Shown: piece after piece, positions 1-7,521 of the stretch
How positions within the stretch are numbered: position 1 is the first letter of the stretch
Layout: every line of letters starts with the position of its first letter
Source: Bin55 sp965199895
Lineage (GTDB): Bacteria > Pseudomonadota > Gammaproteobacteria > Pseudomonadales > Azotimanducaceae
NCBI GenBank assembly: GCA_965199895.1
Contig: CBDATJ010000010.1
Span: forward strand, 1 to 64,000
Reading direction: 5' to 3'
Length of the DNA: 64,000 nucleotides
The notes under the pieces: generated by a model
The model's database searches: none
Seen by the model: only the letters and a program-made list of their open reading frames with translations
Told to the model about the DNA's origin: nothing
Program-made: the position numbers and the translations under genes

Positions 1-615
1 TTGCAATGGAGAGTGCCAAACCTACCATCGCAAGAGCTGCAACAGATTTCAGAAAATCTCGTGAAGAACGAACGTATCTCCAACCGATCCTAAATGCCAA
101 TTGAAGAACGGCAACAACCGACTTAAGAAAGTCCTGTAGAGAACGAATCAATCGCCAAACACCTCCGCTGCACGTCGTAGTTTCAAATTAATCGTGTTGA
201 AACCTTGTGAAAATCGAGCTATTAGAGTCAAAGTGGGTTAGTGGGATAATTCATCTCAAGAATCATTCCACAATTTATTCATCACAATTTCATAGTTGTG
301 TGCAAAAATACTCCCTGTAACTCTCCTTGGGTAACAATGCGTTGGGGTTGGTTCGTGGAAATCTCTCCTCCTACTCCCATAGGTGATCAGTACATTGAGT
401 TTGTTCACCTATCTTCCTACCCAGATCAACCTCGACGCTTTCTTTTAACACCTATTCTCGACCTCCTCGCTCCAGCTGACATTGATGTTTCAGCGGATCA
501 GGACAGACCAATTTTATGACATGCCTAGGGTCAGTAATGCACAAGTCACTTATTGGGTGTTGAGGATGAGCCAGAGCATAACGTTTGAGCGGCACTAGTA
601 TCCTACTTTACACCA
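1..615. other. Gene-poor left edge
   Basis: I see no gene I can support here. A plus-strand frame open from base 1 to a TAA near 90 could be the tail of a gene starting outside the window. A 73-codon frame at 298-519 has no Shine-Dalgarno sequence and an uneven composition, and I do not accept it. The only structure seen is an imperfect direct repeat near 30-156. Confidence 0.5.
30..156. repeat. Imperfect direct repeat, two copies of about 55 bp
   Basis: The stretch 30-86 (…GCTGCAACAG…GAAGAACGAACG…CTCCAAC) resembles 101-157 (…CGGCAACAACC…GAGAACGAATC…CGCCAAAC). By eye they agree at roughly two thirds of positions with a few gaps, spaced about 70 bp. It may be the remnant of a repeated coding segment. 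The match is too weak to name a family. Confidence 0.25.
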
Positions 616-1645
616 CTAGTTGTACGACTGTACCAATCCTACCATTTTTGGTGAAATCTCGGTATTGAATCGGTTCTCTTTACTATCCCAATAAATTAAG
701 AAAACTGCAATTTCATTTTCGATCGCAAATTGGTACGCACTCTCTACACCCATCACAAACAGTGCCGTAGATAGAGCATCAGCTTCATCAGCATGATTGT
801 GGTAGACCGTAACACTTGCCAGTTCATCAGAAACGGGATAGCCCGTTTCAGGATCAATCAGGTGTGAATAGGTCTGATGTTCGAACGTTCTAAAGTTGCG
901 ATACCTACCACTAGTCGCGAGTGCTCCGTTTGAAATGGTGACTGATGCGAATATTTCCCCACTGCCATCGGGATCTTCGATTCCTATTCGCCATGGACGA
1001 TGTTGATGGGTTGGGATTGTGGTCCGAATTTCACCTCCGATGTTGACCAAAAACCTCGAACACTGTGCTTCAGAGAGTAGTTCAGCAACTTGATCTACTG
1101 CAAACCCCTTCCCGATACCAGATAAGTCCAGTGAAAGTTCCTTACGCTTTAATATGGCAGGCGGCTCCTTTTGCAAGTCTAACATTGAATAATCAACATT
1201 CGCTTTTGCTTTGAGTATGTCGTCTTCATCGGGATGTACTGATACCTCTTGTGATCCAAAGCCCCAAATGTCTACCAGCGGAGCGACCGTAATATCAAAT
1301 TTTCCGTCAGTTAAATGACTCGTAGATCTCGCGAGATCCCAGAACTTCTACTAGATCTGAGTCGACCAAAACCCATTCACCGACCGCTGCTTGATTGAAC
1401 CTGGATACGTCTGAGTCTTCCTCATAGTTGGATAAGATGTTTGTCAGACGTTCCAGCTCTAACTCTATTTCCCTTTGAGCAGGAACGATGGGGCACGAAG
1501 CAACTACTTGATAATAGGTTCCCATTGTGGAACCCCGATATTCTTGCTCCCCACCTGATCCACAACCTGTCAATAAAACGGTGATCCCAAACAGCGAAAA
1601 TATCAAAGTTGAGCGAACACGGTGCAAGACTAGACAGTTGAACAC
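616..1645 (-). pseudogene. apbE: FAD:protein FMN transferase ApbE, split by a one-base frameshift
   Basis: ApbE attaches FMN to target threonines of flavoproteins such as NqrC/RnfG and works outside the inner membrane. The N-terminal part (1645 down to 1307) has a lipoprotein signal with lipobox LTGC (Cys about 28) and the family start GSTMGTYY. It ends at a TGA at 1307-1309. The next frame carries the rest: FDITVAPLVDIWGFG, LSGIGKGFAVDQ, NIGGEIR, LIDPETGYPV and the DALSTAL motif, ending at 616. Dropping one T from the sense TTT at 1313-1315 joins the halves as ...EIYES-LTDGKFD..., giving about 342 residues, the usual ApbE length. No Nqr or Rnf genes are near. It is either a recent pseudogene or a sequencing error; all family motifs remain intact. 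Confidence 0.85.
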
Positions 1646-1718
1646 AAACTATTCTGATTTTTGTGGGTCAATAAAATTGTTCCTATTCCCATCACCTACC
1701 GGACGAGTCTCGTAACTT

Positions 1719-2372
1719 ATGAAACTAGCTAGATCACTATCTTATATACCCTCAATCATCATCGCTGTCATGGTTACTGTCACTGGGTTTGCCCAGGATG
1801 ACGATGCTGATGAAGAATCAGAGACAGAAAATCCTATGGTGATTATCGACACCAGTAAGGGGTCCATATTTGTGGAACTTTATCCGGACAAAGCTCCACT
1901 GACCGTACAGCACTTCCTTGCGTTAGTTGATGGTGACTATTACGACGGGCTCATTTTCCACAGGGTGATGAAAGACTTTGTGATTCAAACGGGAAGTTTT
2001 AACCAAGAGCTCGAATACCAAAATGTAGAAGAAACGGTCAAATTAGAAGCAGACAACGGGTTGAGAAACGAAGAGGGCACCATTGCTATGGCACGTACTG
2101 AAGATCCTGATTCTGCTTCTTCAGACTTCTACATCAACACCTCCGATAATTCGAGGACACTCGATCATGTACCCAGAGATTCGATAGCACCCTATCGAGC
2201 AGGCTATACAGTATTTGGAAAAGTCACACGCGGTATGGACATAGTCAAGAAAATAGAAGCAGTCGAAACTGAAACCAAGAATCTCTTAGATCAGAATTGG
2301 CGCAATTTTCCAATCACAAACGTAGTGATTATCTCTGTAGATCGCGCTAAAGCTGTGTCTAGTTCTGACTGA
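1719..2372 (+). CDS. Periplasmic cyclophilin-type peptidyl-prolyl isomerase
   Basis: A 217-residue protein. It has an N-terminal signal peptide (about residues 1-25, ending GFAQ), a short acidic linker, then a cyclophilin domain from about residue 39 to the end. Family hallmarks seen are VELYPDKAP, FLALVDGDYYDGLIFHRV (active-site FHR), IQTG, GTIAMART, SSDFYIN and a C-terminal YTVFGKVT. It catalyses cis-trans isomerisation of X-Pro bonds in exported proteins. The signal peptide places it in the periplasm, as for PpiA. It lies divergent from apbE and 63 bp before the next plus-strand gene. Assignment to the family is firm; the exact orthologue (ppiA or another) is not fixed. Confidence 0.9.
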   Translation: MKLARSLSYIPSIIIAVMVTVTGFAQDDDADEESETENPMVIIDTSKGSIFVELYPDKAPLTVQHFLALVDGDYYDGLIFHRVMKDFVIQTGSFNQELEYQNVEETVKLEADNGLRNEEGTIAMARTEDPDSASSDFYINTSDNSRTLDHVPRDSIAPYRAGYTVFGKVTRGMDIVKKIEAVETETKNLLDQNWRNFPITNVVIISVDRAKAVSSSD

Positions 2373-2435
2373 TCTCTTCTCAGCTTCACACCTATTCATC
2401 AAAGTTACATCGAACCATTAGTTGGTTATAGAACT

Positions 2436-3023
2436 ATGAATAAACGTTTCTTGTTTTGGGTAGCTCTGTTGGGAACCGCACTGTTGTGGTCAGCAATTAT
2501 TGCTGAAATTTTTCTTCGATACACCAAAGTAGAAATTGCAGATGAGTTACGTACCAGTGCCTTCCTCACTCTATTTATCCTGTCGCTCATTGCGACCCTA
2601 TCCACGGGTTGGATAGGAGCAGCTGTCACTAAGCGCTATAAATTTGATACACCAAAGAAAAAAGACAAACCAAAGTCTGCTCCCAAATCAGCTCAGAAAA
2701 AGAGAGCACAGCAGGGGTCCCGAAACAAACGAACTAACAAGTCTGCAGCACGAATTAAAGAGAAGGATTCTTCCACCGTCTCTGCTAAACAGACCACTCC
2801 ATCAGGTAACCAAACCAGAGTCACTGGTCGAATCAAGACTTACATTAAGCGACAAGCATACGGGTTCGTCGAAGACGAAAATAAACAAGCTGCTTTCTTC
2901 CACAAACGCAATCTAGCTCCGGAAGTGGACACTCGCGATCTCATATGGAAAAAGAAAGTTTCCTACGTGATCGAACAGAGTGAACGCGGTCCCGTCGCTA
3001 ACGACATACGGATTGAATCATAG
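2436..3023 (+). CDS. Membrane-anchored protein with C-terminal cold-shock domain
   Basis: This 195-residue protein has two hydrophobic segments (about residues 5-27 and 42-65). A long Lys/Arg/Ser-rich linker follows (about 68-125), then a cold-shock/OB-fold-like domain (about 127-195). RNP1-like AYGFVED and RNP2-like AAFFHKRNL are visible, as is the closing GPVANDI. CSDs bind single-stranded nucleic acid; here the domain would sit on the cytoplasmic face next to a basic, probably RNA-binding, linker. The C-terminal domain is recognised with fair confidence; the cellular role is unknown. The TAG stop at 3021 is in the same reading frame as the following argS, with only nine bases before the probable argS start, so translation of the two is probably coupled. 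Confidence 0.75.
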   Translation: MNKRFLFWVALLGTALLWSAIIAEIFLRYTKVEIADELRTSAFLTLFILSLIATLSTGWIGAAVTKRYKFDTPKKKDKPKSAPKSAQKKRAQQGSRNKRTNKSAARIKEKDSSTVSAKQTTPSGNQTRVTGRIKTYIKRQAYGFVEDENKQAAFFHKRNLAPEVDTRDLIWKKKVSYVIEQSERGPVANDIRIES

Positions 3024-3032
3024 TTAACCACC

Positions 3033-4742
3033 ATTAGCCTACGCCAATACCTTGAAGATTGTTTCACCGATACGTTTTCGGTAGCAGATCTACAAGACTT
3101 TCAGCCGTTAGTCTCAACAGCCAAAAACGAGACCCATGGTGATTACCAAGCAAACGGGGCCTTTGCTGCTGCAAAAATACTGGGCACCCATCCTAGGCAA
3201 CTAGCGGAGAAAATAGCCGCAGCCTGGACTCACAATGACGTTGCAGAGCTTGATGTTGCAGGGTCAGGGTTCATCAACATACGATTGCAATCAAGCTTCC
3301 TTGAGCAGCAGCTAGACCAGTCAATCACTATAACGAAGACGAATCAACCCGAAACCGTAGTCGTCGATTATTCCTCACCTAATATAGCCAAAGAACTCCA
3401 CGTTGGTCATCTCCGCAGCACGGTCATAGGCGATGCAATTGTCGGCATGCTAGAGTTGGTAGGTCACAATGTCATAAAACAAAACCATGTGGGCGATTGG
3501 GGTACTACGTTCGGTAAACTCATAGCTCAACTCAAAGAATGCGATGCAACTGAAACTACGAGCATTCAAGACTTGGAAACACTATACATTGAATCGAGTC
3601 AACGGTTTGAGAGCGACCCAGTGTTTGCTCAACAGGCTCGAGAAGCAGTGACTCGTCTCCAACAGAAAGATCCAGACACGTTGCTAAGCTGGCAGAGCAT
3701 CGTTCGACACTCAGTGGATCACATCCAAGACATGTACTCTCAACTCAATGTGAAATTAGAACGTTCGGATATTCGTGGAGAGAGTTCCTACGCCGAAGAC
3801 TTACCCCAGGTCATCGATGACCTCAAAGATGCTGAGTTGATTACGAAGTCTGACGGTGCTTTGTGTGTGTTTGTAGACGGATTTAAGCGTCCGGACGGCG
3901 AACCTTTACCAATGCTAGTGCAAAAGGCTGACGGGGGCTATCTTTATCACACGACCGATCTTGCTGCACTGAAACACCGTACCCAAAATCTTAAAGCTGA
4001 TCGCCTCATTTACCTAACCGATGGTCGTCAGATCGATCACTTTAAATTACTCTTTGCTGTCGGTAAATTAGTGGGCTATGTACCCGAACATTCTCATCTT
4101 CAGCACATAGTCTTTGGTTCGATTCTGAACTCACAAGGTGAACCCTTCAAAACTCGAGCTGGAAGTAATGTACTTTTGCGCAACCTCATTGAAGAAGGAA
4201 CCCAACGTTCGCTTGCTGTCGTACAGGAAAAGAGCTCACACTTACCCCAGGAAGAGCAACACAACATCGCTCGCATCATTGCAATCGGCGCAATCAAATA
4301 CGCCGATCTTTCAAAGAACCGTACTAGTGATTACCGATTTGACTGGGAAATCATGCTTTCACTGGATGGAAATACTTCCCCTTACCTGCAATATGCTTAT
4401 GCGAGAATCTGCTCTATCTTCACCAAAGCAAAAAGGACTCAAAATAGTTGCAGTGAGTTATCCGTACAAATCACCGAACCTAGTGAGCGAGCACTAGCTC
4501 TTCGATTGCTACGATTTCCGGAAGTACTCGAACACTCAGTGTTTGATATGAGACCCAACCACCTGTGCAATTACCTCTACGAGCTCACCGTCCACTTCAT
4601 GCGTTTCTATGAACAGTGTCGTGTGATTGGGGCACCAAGCCCAGCGATTCGAGACAGCAGACTCGGTCTTTGTTATCGAACGGCTACGGTTCTACATACA
4701 GGACTATCCTGTATGGGGATTTCGACTCTAGAGCGAATGTAG
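3033..4742 (+). CDS. argS: Arginyl-tRNA synthetase; apparent non-canonical ATT start
   Basis: Charges tRNA-Arg with arginine in the cytoplasm. Class I motifs: IVVDYS-like VVVDYSSPNIAKELHVGHLRST (HIGH box HVGH), NHVGDWGT, FKTRAG (family replacement for KMSK), and a C-terminal anticodon-binding domain ending GISTLERM. The first ATG/GTG/TTG in frame is TTG 3285, but the frame is open from the upstream TAG at 3021. It encodes the conserved N-terminal domain (HGDYQANGAFAAAK, HPRQLAEKIA, VAGSGFINIRL), which a TTG 3285 start would remove. The codon aligning with the family N-terminus is ATT at 3033, a rare start known from infC and pcnB. About 569 residues from there, close to E. coli ArgS (577). 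Function is certain; the start is inferred. Confidence 0.93.
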   Translation: MSLRQYLEDCFTDTFSVADLQDFQPLVSTAKNETHGDYQANGAFAAAKILGTHPRQLAEKIAAAWTHNDVAELDVAGSGFINIRLQSSFLEQQLDQSITITKTNQPETVVVDYSSPNIAKELHVGHLRSTVIGDAIVGMLELVGHNVIKQNHVGDWGTTFGKLIAQLKECDATETTSIQDLETLYIESSQRFESDPVFAQQAREAVTRLQQKDPDTLLSWQSIVRHSVDHIQDMYSQLNVKLERSDIRGESSYAEDLPQVIDDLKDAELITKSDGALCVFVDGFKRPDGEPLPMLVQKADGGYLYHTTDLAALKHRTQNLKADRLIYLTDGRQIDHFKLLFAVGKLVGYVPEHSHLQHIVFGSILNSQGEPFKTRAGSNVLLRNLIEEGTQRSLAVVQEKSSHLPQEEQHNIARIIAIGAIKYADLSKNRTSDYRFDWEIMLSLDGNTSPYLQYAYARICSIFTKAKRTQNSCSELSVQITEPSERALALRLLRFPEVLEHSVFDMRPNHLCNYLYELTVHFMRFYEQCRVIGAPSPAIRDSRLGLCYRTATVLHTGLSCMGISTLERM

Positions 4743-4751
4743 AAAGACCGT

Positions 4752-5942
4752 TTAGGTCGATTGAGGTACCGTGTAGGTTTTGAGTTCTTTGACGAATTGA
4801 CGCAGAGATTCGACACCTGTTTGCTCCGCTTTGTGGCACCACTCACGAAAATCAGCTAACAGCTCTTCCCCGCTACCCGTTCGCTGGGCCCAAATCTTGG
4901 TCAGCCCTACACGAAGGTCGTAGATTTGCTTCAGCACCGGACTCCGTTGTGTGACCTGGACGATGTTATTTCGGTCGCGATCTTTCAATACGAGATCGTG
5001 TGCAACGAATGCTTTATCTGCTCGTTTGAGTAACCTACGGAAATGTCCCTGTGCAGTTCGTTTCTCCGCTTTAACTTCGGGTTTAACGACTTTCTCAGCA
5101 TACCGTGCCATAACACGAAAACGATCATTCACGACGGCCCAAAGTGTGTCCATATCAATTTGCGATTTGCCGCTGACTCGTTTGACTATTGGGCCGGTAT
5201 GCAAGGGGCGAGCAAGTTTAAGGAAAGCTAGGATTTGAATGTACATCCATCCTAAATCAAACTCCCAGGGTTTGAAGGAAAATCGAGCAGAATTTGGATA
5301 GGTGTGATGATTGTTGTGTAGTTCTTCCCCGACAATGATAATTCCTATAGGAGAGATATTTTTAGCTTGATCCGGGGATTCAAAATTTCGATAACCAATG
5401 GCATGACCGATGCCATTAACAACTCCTGCTGCGAAGAATGGAGTCCACATCATCTGTAAGGTCCAAACAATTAAGCCCACAATCCCGAACAACATCAGAG
5501 CGATGATCAAGTAGAGTGCGACTCCGAGTATTGTGTGCTTGGAATAGAGATTTCTTTCTATCCAATCATTGGGGGTGCCCTTGCCGTACTTGCGAATGGT
5601 CTCATCAGTGATGGCATCTCGGTAGTACTCAACTCCCTGGAACAAAATCGCGCTTAACCCGTGAATGACAGGGCTATGAGGATCTTCGTCAGTTTCCGTT
5701 TTTGCATGGTGCTTTCGATGGACTGCAGTCCACTCTTTGGTTATCATGCCCGTGGAGATCCAAAGAATAAATCGGAAGACATGAGCAACTGCGGGGTGCA
5801 AATCAAGAGAGCGATGAGCAGAGTGACGGTGTAGGTATAGCGTAATGGCGACAAAAGTCAGGTGAGTGCTGACAAAGAAGTAGATAGCTGCCCAACCTAT
5901 TGATAATCCGGCTAAGCCATACCACCATTCAAGAAAATTCAC
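4752..5942 (-). CDS. Acyl-CoA/acyl-lipid delta-9-type fatty acid desaturase
   Basis: A membrane di-iron desaturase of 396 residues that puts a double bond into fatty acyl chains, usually at the 9 position. The three histidine boxes are present: HRHSAH (38-43), HRKHH (75-79) and HNNHH (209-213). The family GIGHAIGYRNFE segment (His180) is also seen. Hydrophobic spans occur near residues 10-36, 53-66, 138-160 and 165-180. About 180 residues follow the last box, a mostly hydrophilic tail rich in charged residues. It converges with argS (9 bp between stops). It probably tunes membrane fluidity; electron donor and acyl carrier cannot be told from sequence. Confidence 0.9.
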   Translation of the reverse strand: MNFLEWWYGLAGLSIGWAAIYFFVSTHLTFVAITLYLHRHSAHRSLDLHPAVAHVFRFILWISTGMITKEWTAVHRKHHAKTETDEDPHSPVIHGLSAILFQGVEYYRDAITDETIRKYGKGTPNDWIERNLYSKHTILGVALYLIIALMLFGIVGLIVWTLQMMWTPFFAAGVVNGIGHAIGYRNFESPDQAKNISPIGIIIVGEELHNNHHTYPNSARFSFKPWEFDLGWMYIQILAFLKLARPLHTGPIVKRVSGKSQIDMDTLWAVVNDRFRVMARYAEKVVKPEVKAEKRTAQGHFRRLLKRADKAFVAHDLVLKDRDRNNIVQVTQRSPVLKQIYDLRVGLTKIWAQRTGSGEELLADFREWCHKAEQTGVESLRQFVKELKTYTVPQST

Positions 5943-6155
5943 TAAAAGGTGCCTCCAAACAAGGAATGGAGTGCGTTGTAATCAAGCGTCACTCGCAAAG
6001 CAAATATAGGGGAAGGAAAGATTTTAACGATAGCTCAGTTTAAGTCTATTGCTTTTCAATTCTTGTCTCGATCTATCCAATTTCTGAACTAATTTGTGAG
6101 TTGAGGGTAGGTTCTCGTATCATGTTCACATAACTCACAACTGCGGAGGGCACTA

Positions 6156-6701
6156 ATGTTAAGTCGTAGAAAATTTACAAATTTCCTTGCTGTAACACCC
6201 TTAAGCATTCCATTCTCCCAAAGTTTGCTAGCGCAAGAAGAAAATGCTTCAGAAGAGACAGTTGCTGCGGTTCAAGAATCCGCAACCGAATTACCTGAAG
6301 AGCTTGAGACATCGTCGCTCATCTACTTAACTCCTATCAAGTCCGACGGAGAGGAAAGTAAGTGCCAAGCAGAAGTTTGGTTCGTCTACATGGACTCGAA
6401 GGTATATGTCACTACCGCTGATGGAGCTTGGAGAGCTGAAGCGATTAACAAAGACTTGACCACTGCTAGAATTTGGGTGGGAGAATACGGTCCCTGGCAA
6501 CGTGCAAACGGCAAGTACAAAGAAGCTCCACAGATCGACTTGAAAGGGTCAATGGTTGATTTGGAAGACGAAGAGTTCGTTGACTCTCTCCTGCAAGCAT
6601 ACAGCAAAAAGTACGTAGATGAGTGGCCTAGTTGGGGTCCAAGATTCAAAAAAGAACTCGACAATGGTAGTCGTGTAGTTCTCAGCTACGAGGCAGAATA
6701 A
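6156..6701 (+). CDS. Tat-exported protein of unknown function
   Basis: A 181-residue protein with a twin-arginine signal (SRRKFTNFLA at about 3-12, hydrophobic core, then SLLAQ near 24-28). It would therefore be exported folded, possibly with a cofactor. An acidic linker follows, then a domain of about 130 residues containing EVWFVYMDSKVYVTT, ARIWVGEYGPW and a C-terminal GPRFKKELDNG. The alternation of beta strands with AEVWF...VYV recalls split-barrel flavin or F420-binding proteins of the pyridoxamine-phosphate-oxidase-like superfamily, but I cannot confirm this. It ends 4 bp before the sulfurtransferase gene, so the two may be co-transcribed. Confidence 0.7.
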   Translation: MLSRRKFTNFLAVTPLSIPFSQSLLAQEENASEETVAAVQESATELPEELETSSLIYLTPIKSDGEESKCQAEVWFVYMDSKVYVTTADGAWRAEAINKDLTTARIWVGEYGPWQRANGKYKEAPQIDLKGSMVDLEDEEFVDSLLQAYSKKYVDEWPSWGPRFKKELDNGSRVVLSYEAE

Positions 6702-6705
6702 CTCT

Positions 6706-7521
6706 ATGTGGCAAGCATCCAATAATCTCATTTCCGTCGACGAACTTGAGATCAATTTAGAAAACCCAAAATTCGTCATCTTTGACTGCCGTGCTGATTT
6801 GTTCGCTCCAGATTGGGGACTTCAACAATACCTAGCTGAACACATTCCCCGCGCGCAATTCGCTTCTCTAGATGACGATCTTGCAGATAGTCCTGGTGAA
6901 CGCGGACGGCACCCTCTACCCGAACGAAACGCTTTCATCGAAACAGTACGTAAATGGGGAGTGAACAACGACTCACGCATTATCACCTACGATCAAGGAA
7001 CATCCTTTTTTGCTTGCCGTGCTTGGTGGATGTTTCGATGGCTGGGACACAAGCGTGTTTCAGTTCTCGATGGCGGTTTTGAGGCGTGGAAGAGAGCTGG
7101 GTTACGTGTATCGGTTGGTAAAGAGACTCGAGAACCAAGTAGTTTTGATGCTCATGCCCCTCTCACCAGAATGGTAGATGCACACCAAGTTGCTAACCAC
7201 AATGATGTGTTGTTAGATGCACGGGAATTTGATCGCTACTTGGGTCAAAACGAAACTATCGACCATCGAGCGGGACACATCCCCAATGCCATATCAAGTC
7301 CGTGGAACGATAACCTAAATGAATATGGATCGTTTGCTCGTGACCCCAATAAATTCCATATGGCGACCAAACAGTCTGACATCATTTGCTATTGTGGATC
7401 GGGTGTCAAGGCTACTCACAATATTCTTGCTTTAGTCGTCTCTGGATTTCCTGAGCCGGCACTGTATCCCGGATCTTGGAGTGAATGGATCGAGGATCCA
7501 GACCGTCCAGCTGTCACTTAG
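6706..7521 (+). CDS. sseA: Sulfurtransferase with two rhodanese domains (3-mercaptopyruvate type)
   Basis: Transfers sulfane sulfur from 3-mercaptopyruvate or thiosulfate to a thiophilic acceptor. It has 271 residues with an inactive N-terminal rhodanese domain (about 10-135) and a catalytic C-terminal one (about 155-268). The active loop is CYCGSGVK with the catalytic Cys at 230. CGSGV is the mercaptopyruvate-sulfurtransferase signature. The family ending GSWSEWIEDPDRP is present, and no signal peptide is seen, so it is cytoplasmic. Its stop TAG overlaps the likely GTG start of mnmC (TAGTG), which implies translational coupling. The gene symbol rests on domain layout and the active loop only. 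Confidence 0.88.
   Translation: MWQASNNLISVDELEINLENPKFVIFDCRADLFAPDWGLQQYLAEHIPRAQFASLDDDLADSPGERGRHPLPERNAFIETVRKWGVNNDSRIITYDQGTSFFACRAWWMFRWLGHKRVSVLDGGFEAWKRAGLRVSVGKETREPSSFDAHAPLTRMVDAHQVANHNDVLLDAREFDRYLGQNETIDHRAGHIPNAISSPWNDNLNEYGSFARDPNKFHMATKQSDIICYCGSGVKATHNILALVVSGFPEPALYPGSWSEWIEDPDRPAVT

Noticed and set aside
298..519. 73-codon plus-strand frame
   Set aside because: No Shine-Dalgarno site, no family resemblance, composition unlike neighbouring genes.
3285..3287. TTG as the argS start
   Set aside because: It removes the conserved N-terminal tRNA-binding domain, which is clearly encoded in frame upstream to 3033.
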